Shown: positions 8,138-16,676, numbered from the stretch's first letter. The stretch is 64,000 bases of DNA from Nonomuraea helvata (GCF_039535785.1 NZ_BAAAXV010000012.1:310001-374000); one strand, 5' to 3'. Program-made: numbers and translations. The notes: a model not told the origin generated them from the sequence alone.

Positions 8138-9324
8138 ACATCAGCAATGACGACGCACGTGGCTTCCCCGCCTTCCCTCCGCAGCGCGCCGGGGCCCGCT
8201 TCGCCACCTCCTGGTGGGGGCGCGCCTGGGTCCAGGCCATGGAGGACACCTCGCTGGATCACGGCCTGCTGCGCAAGGGCCGCGGCTACGCCAAGACCGG
8301 GCAGATCGGCCCCATCACCGTCAGCCCCGGGCGCCTCGCCGCCGTCGCCGAGAGCGAGTACGACACCGTCGTACGCGTCGAGCAGCTCACCGACGCCGCC
8401 TGGGAACGCTTCCTCGACCAGGTCGCCGCCAAGAGCGGCCACATAGCCGCGCTGCTCGACCGCGACATGCCCCATGACCTGGTCGAAGCCGCCGAGGACG
8501 CCGCCGTGCCGCTGCTGCCCGCCGTCGGCGACCTGGAGCCCGAGTGCTCCTGTCCCGACTGGGGCCATCCCTGCAAGCATGCCGCCGCCCTGTGTTACCA
8601 GGCGTCGTGGCTGCTGGACGCGGACCCGTTCGTGCTGCTGCTGATGCGCGGGCGCGGCGAGCGCGAGCTGATCGAGGCGCTCCAGCGCCGCGGCGCTCCC
8701 GGCGACGAGGCACCGGCCGAGGACACCGCGCGGGCGGCCGGCGGTGTGGCGGTGGCCGAGGCGTTCGCGGCCCGCGTGCCACCGCTGCCCGATCCCCCGC
8801 CGCTGGAGGTCGCCTTCGCCCCGCCCGCCCTGGACGCGCCCGCGGATCGGGCGACCGGCGCGGACGCGCCCGCCGGCCGGGCGTCCGGCGTGGACGTGGC
8901 CGCCCTGCGGGTGCTGGCCGCCTCGGCCGCCTCCCGGGCACGCGAGGTGCTGCTGCACGGGCGCCTGCCGGAGCTCACCGAGTACCAGGACCGGGTGCGC
9001 CTGGCCGCCGACCACGACCTCGACCTCGGGCTCGAGGCGGCGGTGCAGGCCTGGAGGTACGGCGGCCCGCAGGGCGTCGACGTGCTCGAGAGCGCCTGGA
9101 CGCCGCCCCGCCAGGACCTGGCCAGGGCGCAGGCGCTGCTGGAAGCCGGATGGGAGGGCGAGAGCCCACCGCAGGTGGAGGCGTGGCGCAACCGCTGGAC
9201 CCTCGGTGCCCTGCAACTGCGTTACGGCCGCGACGGCCGCTGGTACCCCTTCACGATGCGCGACGGCGCATGGTGGCCCGCCGGCCCGCCCGAGCGCGAC
9301 CCTTCGGCACTGGTCACCGGATAG
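8134..9324 (+). CDS. SWIM zinc-finger protein, partner of SNF2
   Basis: A 396-residue protein with a SWIM zinc-binding motif Cys138-x-Cys140-x6-Cys147-x-His149. The N-terminus has the WWGRAW and GRGYAKTG signatures of the actinobacterial SWIM family. The middle is Ala/Pro rich (about 190-265) and the C-terminus (LGALQLRYGRDGRWYPF) is conserved-looking. SWIM domains bind DNA or proteins and occur with SNF2 ATPases. The ATG lies inside the SNF2 stop (ATGA overlap), so expression is stoichiometrically coupled, suggesting a two-protein complex acting on DNA. Confidence 0.9.
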   Translation: MNISNDDARGFPAFPPQRAGARFATSWWGRAWVQAMEDTSLDHGLLRKGRGYAKTGQIGPITVSPGRLAAVAESEYDTVVRVEQLTDAAWERFLDQVAAKSGHIAALLDRDMPHDLVEAAEDAAVPLLPAVGDLEPECSCPDWGHPCKHAAALCYQASWLLDADPFVLLLMRGRGERELIEALQRRGAPGDEAPAEDTARAAGGVAVAEAFAARVPPLPDPPPLEVAFAPPALDAPADRATGADAPAGRASGVDVAALRVLAASAASRAREVLLHGRLPELTEYQDRVRLAADHDLDLGLEAAVQAWRYGGPQGVDVLESAWTPPRQDLARAQALLEAGWEGESPPQVEAWRNRWTLGALQLRYGRDGRWYPFTMRDGAWWPAGPPERDPSALVTG

Positions 9325-9327
9325 GGA

Positions 9328-9963
9328 CTACGACGCCACCGAGACGACGCGGCGGACGGAGCCCTGGTCGGTGATCAGGCCGAGCATGCAGTGGGCCAGG
9401 TCGGCGCGGGTGGTGCTCAGGCCGCCCCTGATGTTGCGGTCGAGGGCCGTGCGGTAGCGGGCGCTGCGCCCTTCATCGGTCAGGCGCGAGGGACGGACGA
9501 TCGTCCAGTCCAGGTCACTGGCGCGCAGCAGTCGCTCGGACTCGGCCAGATCGGCGTAGGGGTGGCGCAACATGCGCTGCACGAGCGGCTTGAGCACGTA
9601 CTGCGTGAACGGGCCGTCGTCGGCGCCGCTGACCAGGCCACTGGCGCTGACCATCAGCAGGCGCCGGACCTGCGTCTGCGTCATGGCCTTGATCACGGCG
9701 GCGATGCCACCGGACTGCACGGTGGTCGGGCCGCGCCCGCGCGCGCCCATCGCCGACAGCACCGCGTCGCGGCCCTTGACCGCGGAGGCGATTGCGCCGG
9801 GGTCCATCACGTCGGTCTGCGCGACGTCCAGGCGCCCGCGCAGGTCGGCGGGGAGCCTGGACGCGTCGCGTACGACGGCGGTGACCTCGTGGCCGAGGTC
9901 GAGTGCCTGGCGCAGGAGCTGCTGCCCTGTGCCACCGGTCGCTCCGAAGACCGCGAGCCTCAT
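9328..9963 (-). CDS. NAD(P)H-binding atypical SDR (NmrA-like)
   Basis: A 211-residue Rossmann protein. The cofactor loop GATGGTGQQLL lies at the N-terminus and the family helix ESERLLRASDLDWTIVRPSRL near residue 145. There is no canonical catalytic Tyr-x3-Lys, as in other atypical NmrA-like members that act as redox sensors or reductases. The ATG at 9963 (MRLAVFG) has GGAGG about 9 nt upstream. It converges on the SWIM gene with a 3-bp gap. An inverted repeat at 9984-9999 lies just upstream. Confidence 0.82.
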   Translation of the reverse strand: MRLAVFGATGGTGQQLLRQALDLGHEVTAVVRDASRLPADLRGRLDVAQTDVMDPGAIASAVKGRDAVLSAMGARGRGPTTVQSGGIAAVIKAMTQTQVRRLLMVSASGLVSGADDGPFTQYVLKPLVQRMLRHPYADLAESERLLRASDLDWTIVRPSRLTDEGRSARYRTALDRNIRGGLSTTRADLAHCMLGLITDQGSVRRVVSVAS

Positions 9964-9983
9964 CGATGTCGCCTCCAGAGTTT

Positions 9984-9999
9984 GTGAGTATTCACTCAC
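9984..9999. promoter_or_regulatory. inverted repeat GTGAGT-N4-ACTCAC
   Basis: A perfect 6-bp inverted repeat with a 4-nt spacer, 21 bp upstream of the NmrA-like start. It resembles operators of TetR/HxlR-type regulators that often control such genes. No regulator gene is adjacent; only degenerate genes lie upstream. Confidence 0.4.
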
Positions 10000-10645
10000 C
10001 ATACCTCGCGGCCGGATCGGGGGGAGACTGCGGCCTGAGAGGTACGGCGGTATGCCTGTGGTGAGATTCCGACCGCGGCGTGACGCTCAAAGATCTTCCT
10101 GCGCCTGCCCTTGCGCGAGGCGGCGTCCGCGAGGCGGACTCGTACGCTCAGACTGAGCCGGGCACCCCAGCATGGTGAGTCTCGGGGTGCTCGGCGCTGT
10201 GCTGCTTCACAGGGGTGCAGGTCCACCGCGTCCGCCATCGCCCGGTAACCGGCCGGGTTGGGGTGGAGGTGGTCTCCGCTGTCGAAGGCCGGCCGGATCC
10301 GGTCGGGGGCGTCGGGATCGGCGACGGCGCGCGCGAAGTCCGCGACCGCGTCGAATTCGCCGCTGGTCCGGATCCACGCGTTGACCGTGTCACGGACGGT
10401 CTCGGCCTCGCCGGTGAGCTCGGCCGCGATCGTGCCCAGGCCGGCGATGTCCATCAGGCCGCGGCTGTCGGAGAGGCCGCCGCCGATCTCGTCAGGCGGC
10501 CAGGAGCGCCTTGGCCTCGGCCTCGTTGCCGAGATAGGTCACGTCCACGGAGACCATCGGCGGGGCGGGCGGCGGCGGGGCCATCCGATTGATCCACACC
10601 GACAGCTCGCGCGCGGCGTCTGCGGGGCGAGGCCAAGGCACTCAA
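9996..10645 (-). pseudogene. composite remnant: FAD oxidase, SGNH hydrolase and AraC pieces
   Basis: Three unrelated gene pieces follow one another on the minus strand. At about 10645-10492, a piece ending VDVTYLGNEAEAKALLAA looks like the middle of a berberine-type FAD oxidase and hits a stop; its continuation (LGTIAAE) resumes in another frame to about 10420. From about 10410 to 10215, VNAWIRTSGEFDAVADF followed by SGDHLHPNPAGYRAMADAVDL is the C-terminal end of a GDSL/SGNH hydrolase with the DxxH pair. Near 10095-10030, AVGISPQAYRRT is the C-terminal end of an AraC/GlxA-type regulator. Each lacks its N-terminal domain, so no functional product is expected. Confidence 0.6.
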
Positions 10646-11011
10646 CAGCGTCTTCGGCTCTCTGTGTTTACCTGAGTAAAACGGACATCAGCGTGGCCTC
10701 GTCGCTTGCCGACCGAGGCCGGGAAGCGATCCGGTGGAAGCCGATGCCGCGTCCGTCCGGCGAGCCGGGCGGACCGTGGCTGAGAACCGCGTTGTCGGGG
10801 CCTGACTCCGCATTCCTGGAAGGAGTGCGGCTCTTGGGCCACCGCCCCGCCGGACGCTGTCCCGTTGGTGCGGACACCAATGGGGGCGGGGACCGGGCGC
10901 CAGTCGGGCACCCGGCTGTGACCGAACATTATCTTCTGGTTACTTTCAGTCGCAGTCGATCAGCCCAGAAAAGCCGATCACAATTCTTCGGGCAACTACA
11001 GGTTCGCGTAG
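10646..11011. other. non-coding stretch, nothing recognised
   Basis: This interval between two sets of gene remnants has lower GC near 10925-11000. I see no credible coding region, RNA gene or operator in it. It is probably decayed sequence. Confidence 0.4.
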
Positions 11012-11215
11012 CGAGCGCCGGCAACAGTTCATACCCTGCCTGAGATCGCGGCGACCTGGGGCGACCCCGGCCAGGCCGTACGCCTGCACACCGCGGCTCT
11101 CGACCTGGCCGTGGAGCTGAGCAACCGGAGCGAGGAAAGGCGTGCCCGCGAAGCCATCGCCCGGCTCCCGCCCACGCCGGAGCCCTGCGCGCGGGCGCCC
11201 TACTCGGGGGCGTAG
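11012..11215 (+). pseudogene. TPR remnant of an AfsR/SARP-like regulator
   Basis: The frame encodes EIAATWGDPGQAV followed by RLHTAALDLAVELSNRSEE, close to the tetratricopeptide repeats in the C-terminal part of SARP/AfsR-type regulators. It has no start codon, is cut by a stop upstream, and its 3' end runs into the SRPBCC gene on the other strand. It is a one-repeat remnant. The family call rests on pattern memory. Confidence 0.4.
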
Positions 11216-11811
11216 AACGCGGTGGTGGCGGCGACGGCGGCGGCCACCTGGTCAGGCGCCCCGCCTGCGGCCTTGTGGGCCTCACCCCAGGCCCGGCTGC
11301 TCTCGGTGATGTAGCGCCGCCCCTCGCTGGTCTCGTGGAAGGTGTTCTCGTCGATCCCGCCCTTGCTGCCGGTGGCGAGGTAAAGGCCGAGCCCCAGCAG
11401 CGCCAGGTCCCAGCCCACGCCGGTCGCGCCGGGGCCGTACTGATCCCACATCTCCGGCGGCATCTCGGCGCTGTGGCGCAGCTCGAACAGCGTGCCGCCG
11501 TCCTGGGCGGACAGCTGCACCTCCACCTCGGAGAAGCCGGGGTTCGGGCCGAACAGCCAGCTGACCTTCAGCAGGCTGGGCGGCTCGCAGCGCAGGATCT
11601 CGCCGCCCGCGTTGCCTTGGAGCTGGTACGTGCCCCCGAGCCGCAGGTCGCCGGTCACGGGCAGGAACCAGCGGTTCAGCCGTTCGGCGTCGGTGCAGGC
11701 GTCCCACACGTCCTTGATCTCGGCGTCGAAGTGCCGTCGCAGCACCACGGTCTTGATGTCGCCGTCCTTCAGCTCGCGCTGAGCCTTCAGCAGCTCGTCG
11801 ACAAAGTCCAT
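11200..11811 (-). CDS. SRPBCC (AHSA1-like) domain protein
   Basis: A 203-residue START/Bet v1-like protein of the AHSA1 type. The first part carries the helix-grip pattern RHFDAEIKDVWDACTDAERLN with RWFLPVTGDLRLGGTY and later GWDLALLGLGLYL. A C-terminal extension ends in AAVAATTAFYAPE. Such proteins bind hydrophobic ligands; the ligand is unknown. The ATG at 11811 shares its A with the upstream ArsR stop (TGATG), so the two are coupled. ArsR-SRPBCC pairs are common and probably ligand-responsive. Confidence 0.85.
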   Translation of the reverse strand: MDFVDELLKAQRELKDGDIKTVVLRRHFDAEIKDVWDACTDAERLNRWFLPVTGDLRLGGTYQLQGNAGGEILRCEPPSLLKVSWLFGPNPGFSEVEVQLSAQDGGTLFELRHSAEMPPEMWDQYGPGATGVGWDLALLGLGLYLATGSKGGIDENTFHETSEGRRYITESSRAWGEAHKAAGGAPDQVAAAVAATTAFYAPE

Positions 11812-12155
11812 CACGTGTCCTTTTCGTTCATGCGGCGCTCGCGCTTGCCGCGGGCCAGCTCCGTCGCCAGCGCATCCAGCCGTTGGCTCCAGAAGCCGCG
11901 AAACCGCTCCAACCAGAGATCGACCTCCTGCAGCGGCCCTGGATCGACGGCATAGAGCCGCCGGGTGCCCTGGGCTCGCACACTGGCGAAGCCGTTGTCG
12001 CGCAGCACCCGCAGGTGCTGGGAGACGGCCGGCTGGGAGATGCCGAACTCACGCTGGATGACGGCGGTGAGCTCGCCCGAGCTCTGCTCGCCGCCGGCCA
12101 ACAGCTCCAGGATCCGTCGTCGGACCGGATCGCCGAGGACGTCGAATGCGTGCAC
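11811..12155 (-). CDS. ArsR-family transcriptional regulator
   Basis: A 114-residue winged-helix repressor. The DNA-recognition helix is in SQPAVSQHLRVLRDNGF and the N-terminal motif LGDPVRRRILELL is classic. The Cys metal-binding motif of metal sensors is absent, so this belongs to the subset linked with SRPBCC partners. The start is GTG at 12155. It is cotranscribed with the SRPBCC gene. A CTTATATAAG palindrome at 12178-12187 is a candidate autoregulatory site. Confidence 0.88.
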   Translation of the reverse strand: MHAFDVLGDPVRRRILELLAGGEQSSGELTAVIQREFGISQPAVSQHLRVLRDNGFASVRAQGTRRLYAVDPGPLQEVDLWLERFRGFWSQRLDALATELARGKRERRMNEKDT

Positions 12156-12177
12156 CGCCCGAGTGTTTCAGGATTAG

Positions 12178-12187
12178 CTTATATAAG
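12178..12187. promoter_or_regulatory. CTTATATAAG palindrome upstream of arsR
   Basis: A 10-bp perfect AT-rich palindrome 23 bp upstream of the ArsR start in otherwise GC-rich DNA. ArsR repressors paired with SRPBCC proteins often bind AT-rich palindromes at their own promoter. Confidence 0.4.
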
Positions 12188-12205
12188 TCAAACCCGGTAT
12201 AGAAG

Positions 12206-12811
12206 TCAGTCGTCCAGGCCGCGGGCGCTGAGTGCCTCGCCGAGGGCGTCGGCGTGCCGGAGCGAGCTGACCACCAGCGGCACGGCGAAGGCACGCAGGC
12301 TGCGTTCGACGCCCCTGGCCCGCTGGGCCTCGCGGACCCGGGTGGCCAGGGCGGCCACCACCGGCACGCTCCGCACGGTCAGCGACAGGAGCAACGACAC
12401 CCGGAACGGGTCCAGGCCGACGAACCTCGCCGGGGCCAGGCAGCGTTCCAGCGTGGCCAGCATGGCCGACATCCGGGTGGTGAGCGTGACCAGCCCGGCC
12501 AGCGCCACGGCCAGCACCACGCGCAGCGTCGCCGACACCGCCCCCTGCAGGTCCACGAACACCCACTGCATCCCGAACAGCGTCATCGCGAACCACCGCA
12601 CCGGCTTGACCTGCGCCCAGGCCGCCGCCACGCCGACCCGCGACAGCGCGTACAGGCTTGCCACGACGGCCGCCGCCCCGGCCAGTGCGAGCGGCGAGCC
12701 CAACAGCACCAGCGCCGTGCATCCCAGCGCCAGCCCGGCCAGCTTGGCCCCGGCCGGCAGCCCATGGAGCGGCGAGTCGCCGGGGACGTAAGCCCCCGTC
12801 AGGCCGTTCAC
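12206..12811 (-). CDS. bioN: BioN-type ECF transporter transmembrane (T) component
   Basis: A 201-residue EcfT/CbiQ-like membrane protein. It has about five hydrophobic segments between residues 20 and 120 and a C-terminal cytoplasmic region with the coupling motifs ATRVREAQRARG and LGEALSARG, the Ala-Arg-Gly motifs of T components. It couples the ATPase to BioY for biotin uptake. The GTG at 12811 overlaps the ATPase stop (GTGA). It ends the five-gene operon. Confidence 0.85.
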   Translation of the reverse strand: MNGLTGAYVPGDSPLHGLPAGAKLAGLALGCTALVLLGSPLALAGAAAVVASLYALSRVGVAAAWAQVKPVRWFAMTLFGMQWVFVDLQGAVSATLRVVLAVALAGLVTLTTRMSAMLATLERCLAPARFVGLDPFRVSLLLSLTVRSVPVVAALATRVREAQRARGVERSLRAFAVPLVVSSLRHADALGEALSARGLDD

Positions 12812-13482
12812 GCCATGATCTTCCGGTAGTGGGCGACGGCCTCGTCCGGGGTGCCGTCGGCGACAATCCTGCCCTGGTCGAGCACCAGGACGCGGTCGAA
12901 GTCCGCCAGCAGCGGCAGGTCGTGGCTGACCACCACCACCTGCTGCGGCATCTCGCGCAGCAGGTCGGCAACCTGGCGGGAGTGGCGCAGGTCGAGCAGC
13001 GTGGTCGGCTCGTCCATGACCAGGATGTCCGGCTCCAGGACCATGACGGCGCACAGGGCGAGCAGCTGCTTCTGGCCGCCCGACAGGTGGTGGGCGGGGT
13101 GGTCGGCGTGGTCGTCCAGGCCGTACCTGGCCAGGACGTCGTGCACGCGCCGCTCGACCTCCTCGCGCGCCAGGCCCTTGCGGCGCAGGGAGAAGGCCAC
13201 GTCCTCGGCCACCGTCGGCATCACGATCTGCGCGTCCGGGTCGGTGAACAGGAACCCGACGGCCCTCCTGATCCTGGCGGCCTGGCGGCGGGTGTCGAGG
13301 CCGAGCACCGTGACACTGCCCGAGGTGGGCAGGGCCAGGCCGTTGATCAGGCGGGCGAGCGTGCTCTTGCCCGAGCCGTTCGCGCCCACCACGCCGACGC
13401 GGCGCTCGGGCAGCGCGGCGGTGATGCCGCGCAGGACGTCCCGCTCGTTGAGCCGTACGTGCACGTCGGCGAACTCGATCAC
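12808..13482 (-). CDS. bioM: BioM-type ECF transporter ATPase
   Basis: A 224-residue ABC ATPase. Walker A GANGSGKST is at residues 33-41, a Q-loop region follows, then signature LSGGQKQ and Walker B ILVMDEPTTLLD with an H-loop in VVVVSHD. It powers biotin import with BioY and BioN. The start codon is GTG at 13482. It lies 31 bp downstream of the thiolase-like gene and overlaps bioN. Confidence 0.88.
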   Translation of the reverse strand: MIEFADVHVRLNERDVLRGITAALPERRVGVVGANGSGKSTLARLINGLALPTSGSVTVLGLDTRRQAARIRRAVGFLFTDPDAQIVMPTVAEDVAFSLRRKGLAREEVERRVHDVLARYGLDDHADHPAHHLSGGQKQLLALCAVMVLEPDILVMDEPTTLLDLRHSRQVADLLREMPQQVVVVSHDLPLLADFDRVLVLDQGRIVADGTPDEAVAHYRKIMA

Positions 13483-13513
13483 GCCGTACCACCCGGACCG
13501 TCAGAACCCTTGC

Positions 13514-14683
13514 TCACGCCGACCCTCCACCGACCACCTCGAACAGGGCGGCCACTCCGAGCCCGCCCCCGACCGCCGCCGCGGCCAGACCCAGCGTCCC
13601 CGGCGGGGCGCCCGCGCGGACGAGGCGGCTGAACAGCCTGGTCACCACGACCGCGCCGCTCGCGCCCCACGGATGCCCCAGGGCCAGCGCGCCTCCGTCG
13701 GCGCACACCCGTTCGTCGCCCATGGGATCGAGCCCGAGCGCGTCGGTGACCGCCAGCACCTGTGCCGCGAACGCCTCCACGATCTCCACTGCCGCGACCC
13801 GCTCCAACTCCACCCCCGCACGCGCCAGCACCCGCCGCACCGCGGGCACCGGGCCCCAGCCGGGCAGCTCGGGATCGCACCCGACGACGGCCCCGGCCAC
13901 CAGCCGCATCCCCGGCAGGCCCGCGCGCAGCCGCTCGGGCACGATGGCCACGGCCGCGGCGCCGTCACTGACCGGGGAGGAATTACCGGCCGTAACTGTA
14001 CCTTCCGCCACGAACGCCGCGGGCAGGCGGGCCAACGACGCCGCCCGCAGCGGCCTGGGCCGCTGATCGTCGCAGCGCCCGCCGATCGGGACGATCTCCT
14101 CCACGAACCGGCCCGCCTCCCGGGCGGCCAGCGCCCTCGCGTGACTGCGGCAAGCGTAGGCGTCCTGGCGCGCCCGGCCGATGCCGCGTGCCGCCGCCAG
14201 CGCCTCGGCGGCCGGCCCCATGTCGGGATCGGGCCGTCCGTCCGGGGTGAAGGGCGCCCTGGGGTACGGCCCGGCGGAGCCTCGACGCGTACGCAGGGGC
14301 GCGGTCGAGGCGCTCTCCGCCCCTCCGGCGATCACCAGGTCCATCTCCCCCGCGCGTACCGCCTGGGCGCCGACCAGGATCGCGGCCAGGCCGCTGCCGC
14401 ACTGCCGGTCCACCGTGAGGCCGGGCACCTCGTCGCCCAGGCCCGCCGCCAGCGCCGACACCCTGGCCACGTTGCCGCCCGGGCCCATGCAGTTGCCGAG
14501 CACCACGTCGTCGACCCTCCGCCCGGCGAGGTCACGAGCCACGGCCGCGATCACGGGCGCGGCCAGCCGGTCGACGCTCAGCTCCTTGAACGCGTGCCCG
14601 GCCGTGCCGATGGCGGTGCGCCGCGCCGCCACGATGACGGGTTCGTCGAGCCGGGTCAGCGCGGTCATGGGTTCGTCGCGCAT
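13514..14683 (-). CDS. thiolase-superfamily protein with altered active site
   Basis: A 389-residue thiolase-fold protein. The acylated nucleophile is retained (Cys95 in DRQCGSG), as is His337 in GHPWGASG. However, the second catalytic Cys expected in a CxGGG motif is Ala370 (AVGGG), and the Asn of the usual NEAF motif is Val302 (VEAF). Classic acetyl-CoA acetyltransferase activity is therefore doubtful; a different acyl-transfer role is possible. It starts 1 bp after the ligase stop and sits inside the biotin transporter operon. Confidence 0.85.
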   Translation of the reverse strand: MRDEPMTALTRLDEPVIVAARRTAIGTAGHAFKELSVDRLAAPVIAAVARDLAGRRVDDVVLGNCMGPGGNVARVSALAAGLGDEVPGLTVDRQCGSGLAAILVGAQAVRAGEMDLVIAGGAESASTAPLRTRRGSAGPYPRAPFTPDGRPDPDMGPAAEALAAARGIGRARQDAYACRSHARALAAREAGRFVEEIVPIGGRCDDQRPRPLRAASLARLPAAFVAEGTVTAGNSSPVSDGAAAVAIVPERLRAGLPGMRLVAGAVVGCDPELPGWGPVPAVRRVLARAGVELERVAAVEIVEAFAAQVLAVTDALGLDPMGDERVCADGGALALGHPWGASGAVVVTRLFSRLVRAGAPPGTLGLAAAAVGGGLGVAALFEVVGGGSA

Positions 14684-14684
14684 G

Positions 14685-16052
14685 TCAGGCCAGCCGCCGG
14701 ATGTCCGGGTCGCCGTCCGCCAGTCGGGCCGCGACCAGGGCGCGCGCGGGCTTGCCCGCCTGAGTGCGCGGCAGGCTCGGCACCGCGTACCAGCGGCGCG
14801 GGCGCTGCGCCGTGTCCAGGCCGTCCCTGGCCGTCGCCTCCAGCAGCGCGCGCGGCGGGGGCGAGGCGCGCTCGGCCTCGATGACCGCGGTGACCACGGA
14901 GCCCAGCGACGGGTGCGGAGAGCCGATCACCACGATGTCGCCCACGCCGGGCACCTTCCTGAGCACCTCTTCCACGTCCTCGGGCACGACGGTGGCGCCG
15001 CCGGTCTGGATCGCGCCGTCACCGCGGCCCCGCACGCGCAGCACCTCGCCTGCCCGGTACGGCTCCGCCAGGTCGCCCACGGTCGCCCAGCCGTCGCCGT
15101 CACGCCGCAACGGCCCGGCGGCGTCACCCAGGTAGCCGTCGGCCAGCCACGGCGAACGCGCCCACACTTCCCCGAACGACCTGTCGGGCGCGGGCCGGAC
15201 CTCGATCTCGACGCCCGGAAAAGGGCGCAGTCCACCCCCGTCGGCGTCGACCGCCACGAACGACAGCTCGCTCGCCCCGTAGTAGGACACGACACGGATC
15301 CCCGCCCGCCCGGCCGCGGCCCACGCGTCAGGGTCGAGGGCCGCCCCGCCGACCACGGCCGTGCGCAGCCTCCCCGGACGTGCCAGCACGTCGGGCAGCC
15401 GGTGCGGCACCAGGTGCACGACGGTGGCCCTGGTCAGCAGGTCGCCCAGCGTCCTGGACGGCCGGCGGCCGGGCAGCAGGGCCGTCGCGCCGGTGGCCAG
15501 GGTGTGCACGGCGGCGAAGGCGTACAGGCTCGACACGAGCGGGCCGGGGACCAGCACGACGTCGTCGGGGCCGATCCCGGCGAGGTCGCTGAGATGCGGG
15601 AACGACGCCGTCCAGGACGCGCGGGAGCGCACGACGGCGCGCGGCCTGCCGGTGCTGCCCGAGGTGAAGCACGCCCACGCCCGATCGCCGGGCCGCGGCT
15701 CATGCCGCACGTCGGGACCCGGCACGTACGGCAGCGGCGCGTCCACATGAGCCGCGTACGGTGACGCCGGGGCGACGCGCGACCACCGCTCCCGGTCCCA
15801 CGTGGGATCGCCCACCAGCGGCGTCGCGCCCGCCAGATCCGCCGCGAGCACGGCGACGAGCGCCTCGACCGGCTCCGCGAGGCCGATCGCGACCAGCGTG
15901 CCCGGTCCCGTTCCGAGGCCGAGCAGGTGGCGGGCGGCGCCCTGGACGCGTTCGGCGAGCCGGGCGTAGGTGAGCTCTCCCTCGGGGCCGCACACCGCCA
16001 GGCGCGAAGGGCGCTCGGCGGCGTGCCGCATCACATGGTCTGCTACCGGCAT
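14685..16052 (-). CDS. AMP-binding acyl-CoA synthetase (short)
   Basis: A 455-residue ANL-superfamily adenylate-forming enzyme, shorter than typical FadD proteins (about 500-550). The P-loop motif FTSGSTGRPRAV lies near residue 130, YYGASE near 255, the hinge GRGDGAIQTGG near 345, and the catalytic Lys in TQAGKPAR near 435. It activates a carboxylic acid as acyl-AMP and then acyl-CoA; the substrate is unknown. Its position between bioY and the thiolase-like gene suggests a biotin- or pimelate-related acid, which is inference. It overlaps bioY by 10 bp. Confidence 0.85.
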   Translation of the reverse strand: MPVADHVMRHAAERPSRLAVCGPEGELTYARLAERVQGAARHLLGLGTGPGTLVAIGLAEPVEALVAVLAADLAGATPLVGDPTWDRERWSRVAPASPYAAHVDAPLPYVPGPDVRHEPRPGDRAWACFTSGSTGRPRAVVRSRASWTASFPHLSDLAGIGPDDVVLVPGPLVSSLYAFAAVHTLATGATALLPGRRPSRTLGDLLTRATVVHLVPHRLPDVLARPGRLRTAVVGGAALDPDAWAAAGRAGIRVVSYYGASELSFVAVDADGGGLRPFPGVEIEVRPAPDRSFGEVWARSPWLADGYLGDAAGPLRRDGDGWATVGDLAEPYRAGEVLRVRGRGDGAIQTGGATVVPEDVEEVLRKVPGVGDIVVIGSPHPSLGSVVTAVIEAERASPPPRALLEATARDGLDTAQRPRRWYAVPSLPRTQAGKPARALVAARLADGDPDIRRLA

Positions 16053-16669
16053 CGGGAGGTCAGTGCCCCCCCGCCCGTACGCAACCGCTCCCGATGCACG
16101 GCGGGCACCGCGTCCGGGTACGCCCGCTGCGTGCCCCGGGCCACGACGGACGCGAACACCGCCTTGAGCAGGTCACCGGGCAGGAACTGGATGCTGAGCA
16201 GCGCCGCCTTGCCCAGGGAGATGCCGGTGAGTGCGGCCTGAACGGGGACGCCGAACAGGTAGACCACGCCTACGCCGCCCACCAGGCACGCCACGACCAG
16301 GGGGACGATGCCCGGGTTGCGGCCCGCGCGCTCGACGAGCCAGCCGGTCACCGCCGCCCCGGGGAGCCAGCCGATCAGGAACCCGGCCGACGGCCCGGCG
16401 AACACGCCCAGCCCGCCACGCCCGCCGGCCAGCAGCGGCAGACCCGCGGCGACCAGGACGAGCAGCACCGCGACCGCCAGCGCGGCCCGCCACGTGCCGA
16501 GGATCGCGCCCGCCAGCATCACACCGAACGTCTGGAGCGTGATCGGGACCGCGTCGCCGAACAGGTTCAGTGAGCCCGGCAGGCCGAGCACCGCGATCAG
16601 CGCCGCGAACACGGCCACTCGCGCCAGGTCGCCCGTGGGGAACCTGCGCCGCTTCCCTTCATCCTTCAT
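16043..16669 (-). CDS. bioY: BioY biotin-binding S component
   Basis: A 208-residue membrane protein of the BioY family, the substrate-binding component of the biotin ECF transporter. The N-terminal segment LPGSLNLFGDAVPITLQTF followed by GVMLAGAILGTWRA, and the GPSAGFLIGW motif, are hallmarks. Six hydrophobic segments are visible. The ATG at 16669 is preferred; an upstream in-frame start at 16693 exists. It heads the operon with the ligase, thiolase-like, bioM and bioN genes. Repeats upstream may be regulatory. Confidence 0.9.
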   Translation of the reverse strand: MKDEGKRRRFPTGDLARVAVFAALIAVLGLPGSLNLFGDAVPITLQTFGVMLAGAILGTWRAALAVAVLLVLVAAGLPLLAGGRGGLGVFAGPSAGFLIGWLPGAAVTGWLVERAGRNPGIVPLVVACLVGGVGVVYLFGVPVQAALTGISLGKAALLSIQFLPGDLLKAVFASVVARGTQRAYPDAVPAVHRERLRTGGGALTSRCR

Positions 16670-16676
16670 GACGTCG

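Noticed and set aside
10258..11043. A 261-residue plus-strand frame
   Set aside because: It crosses the minus-strand remnants and a low-GC stretch, has no recognisable domain and no ribosome-binding site.
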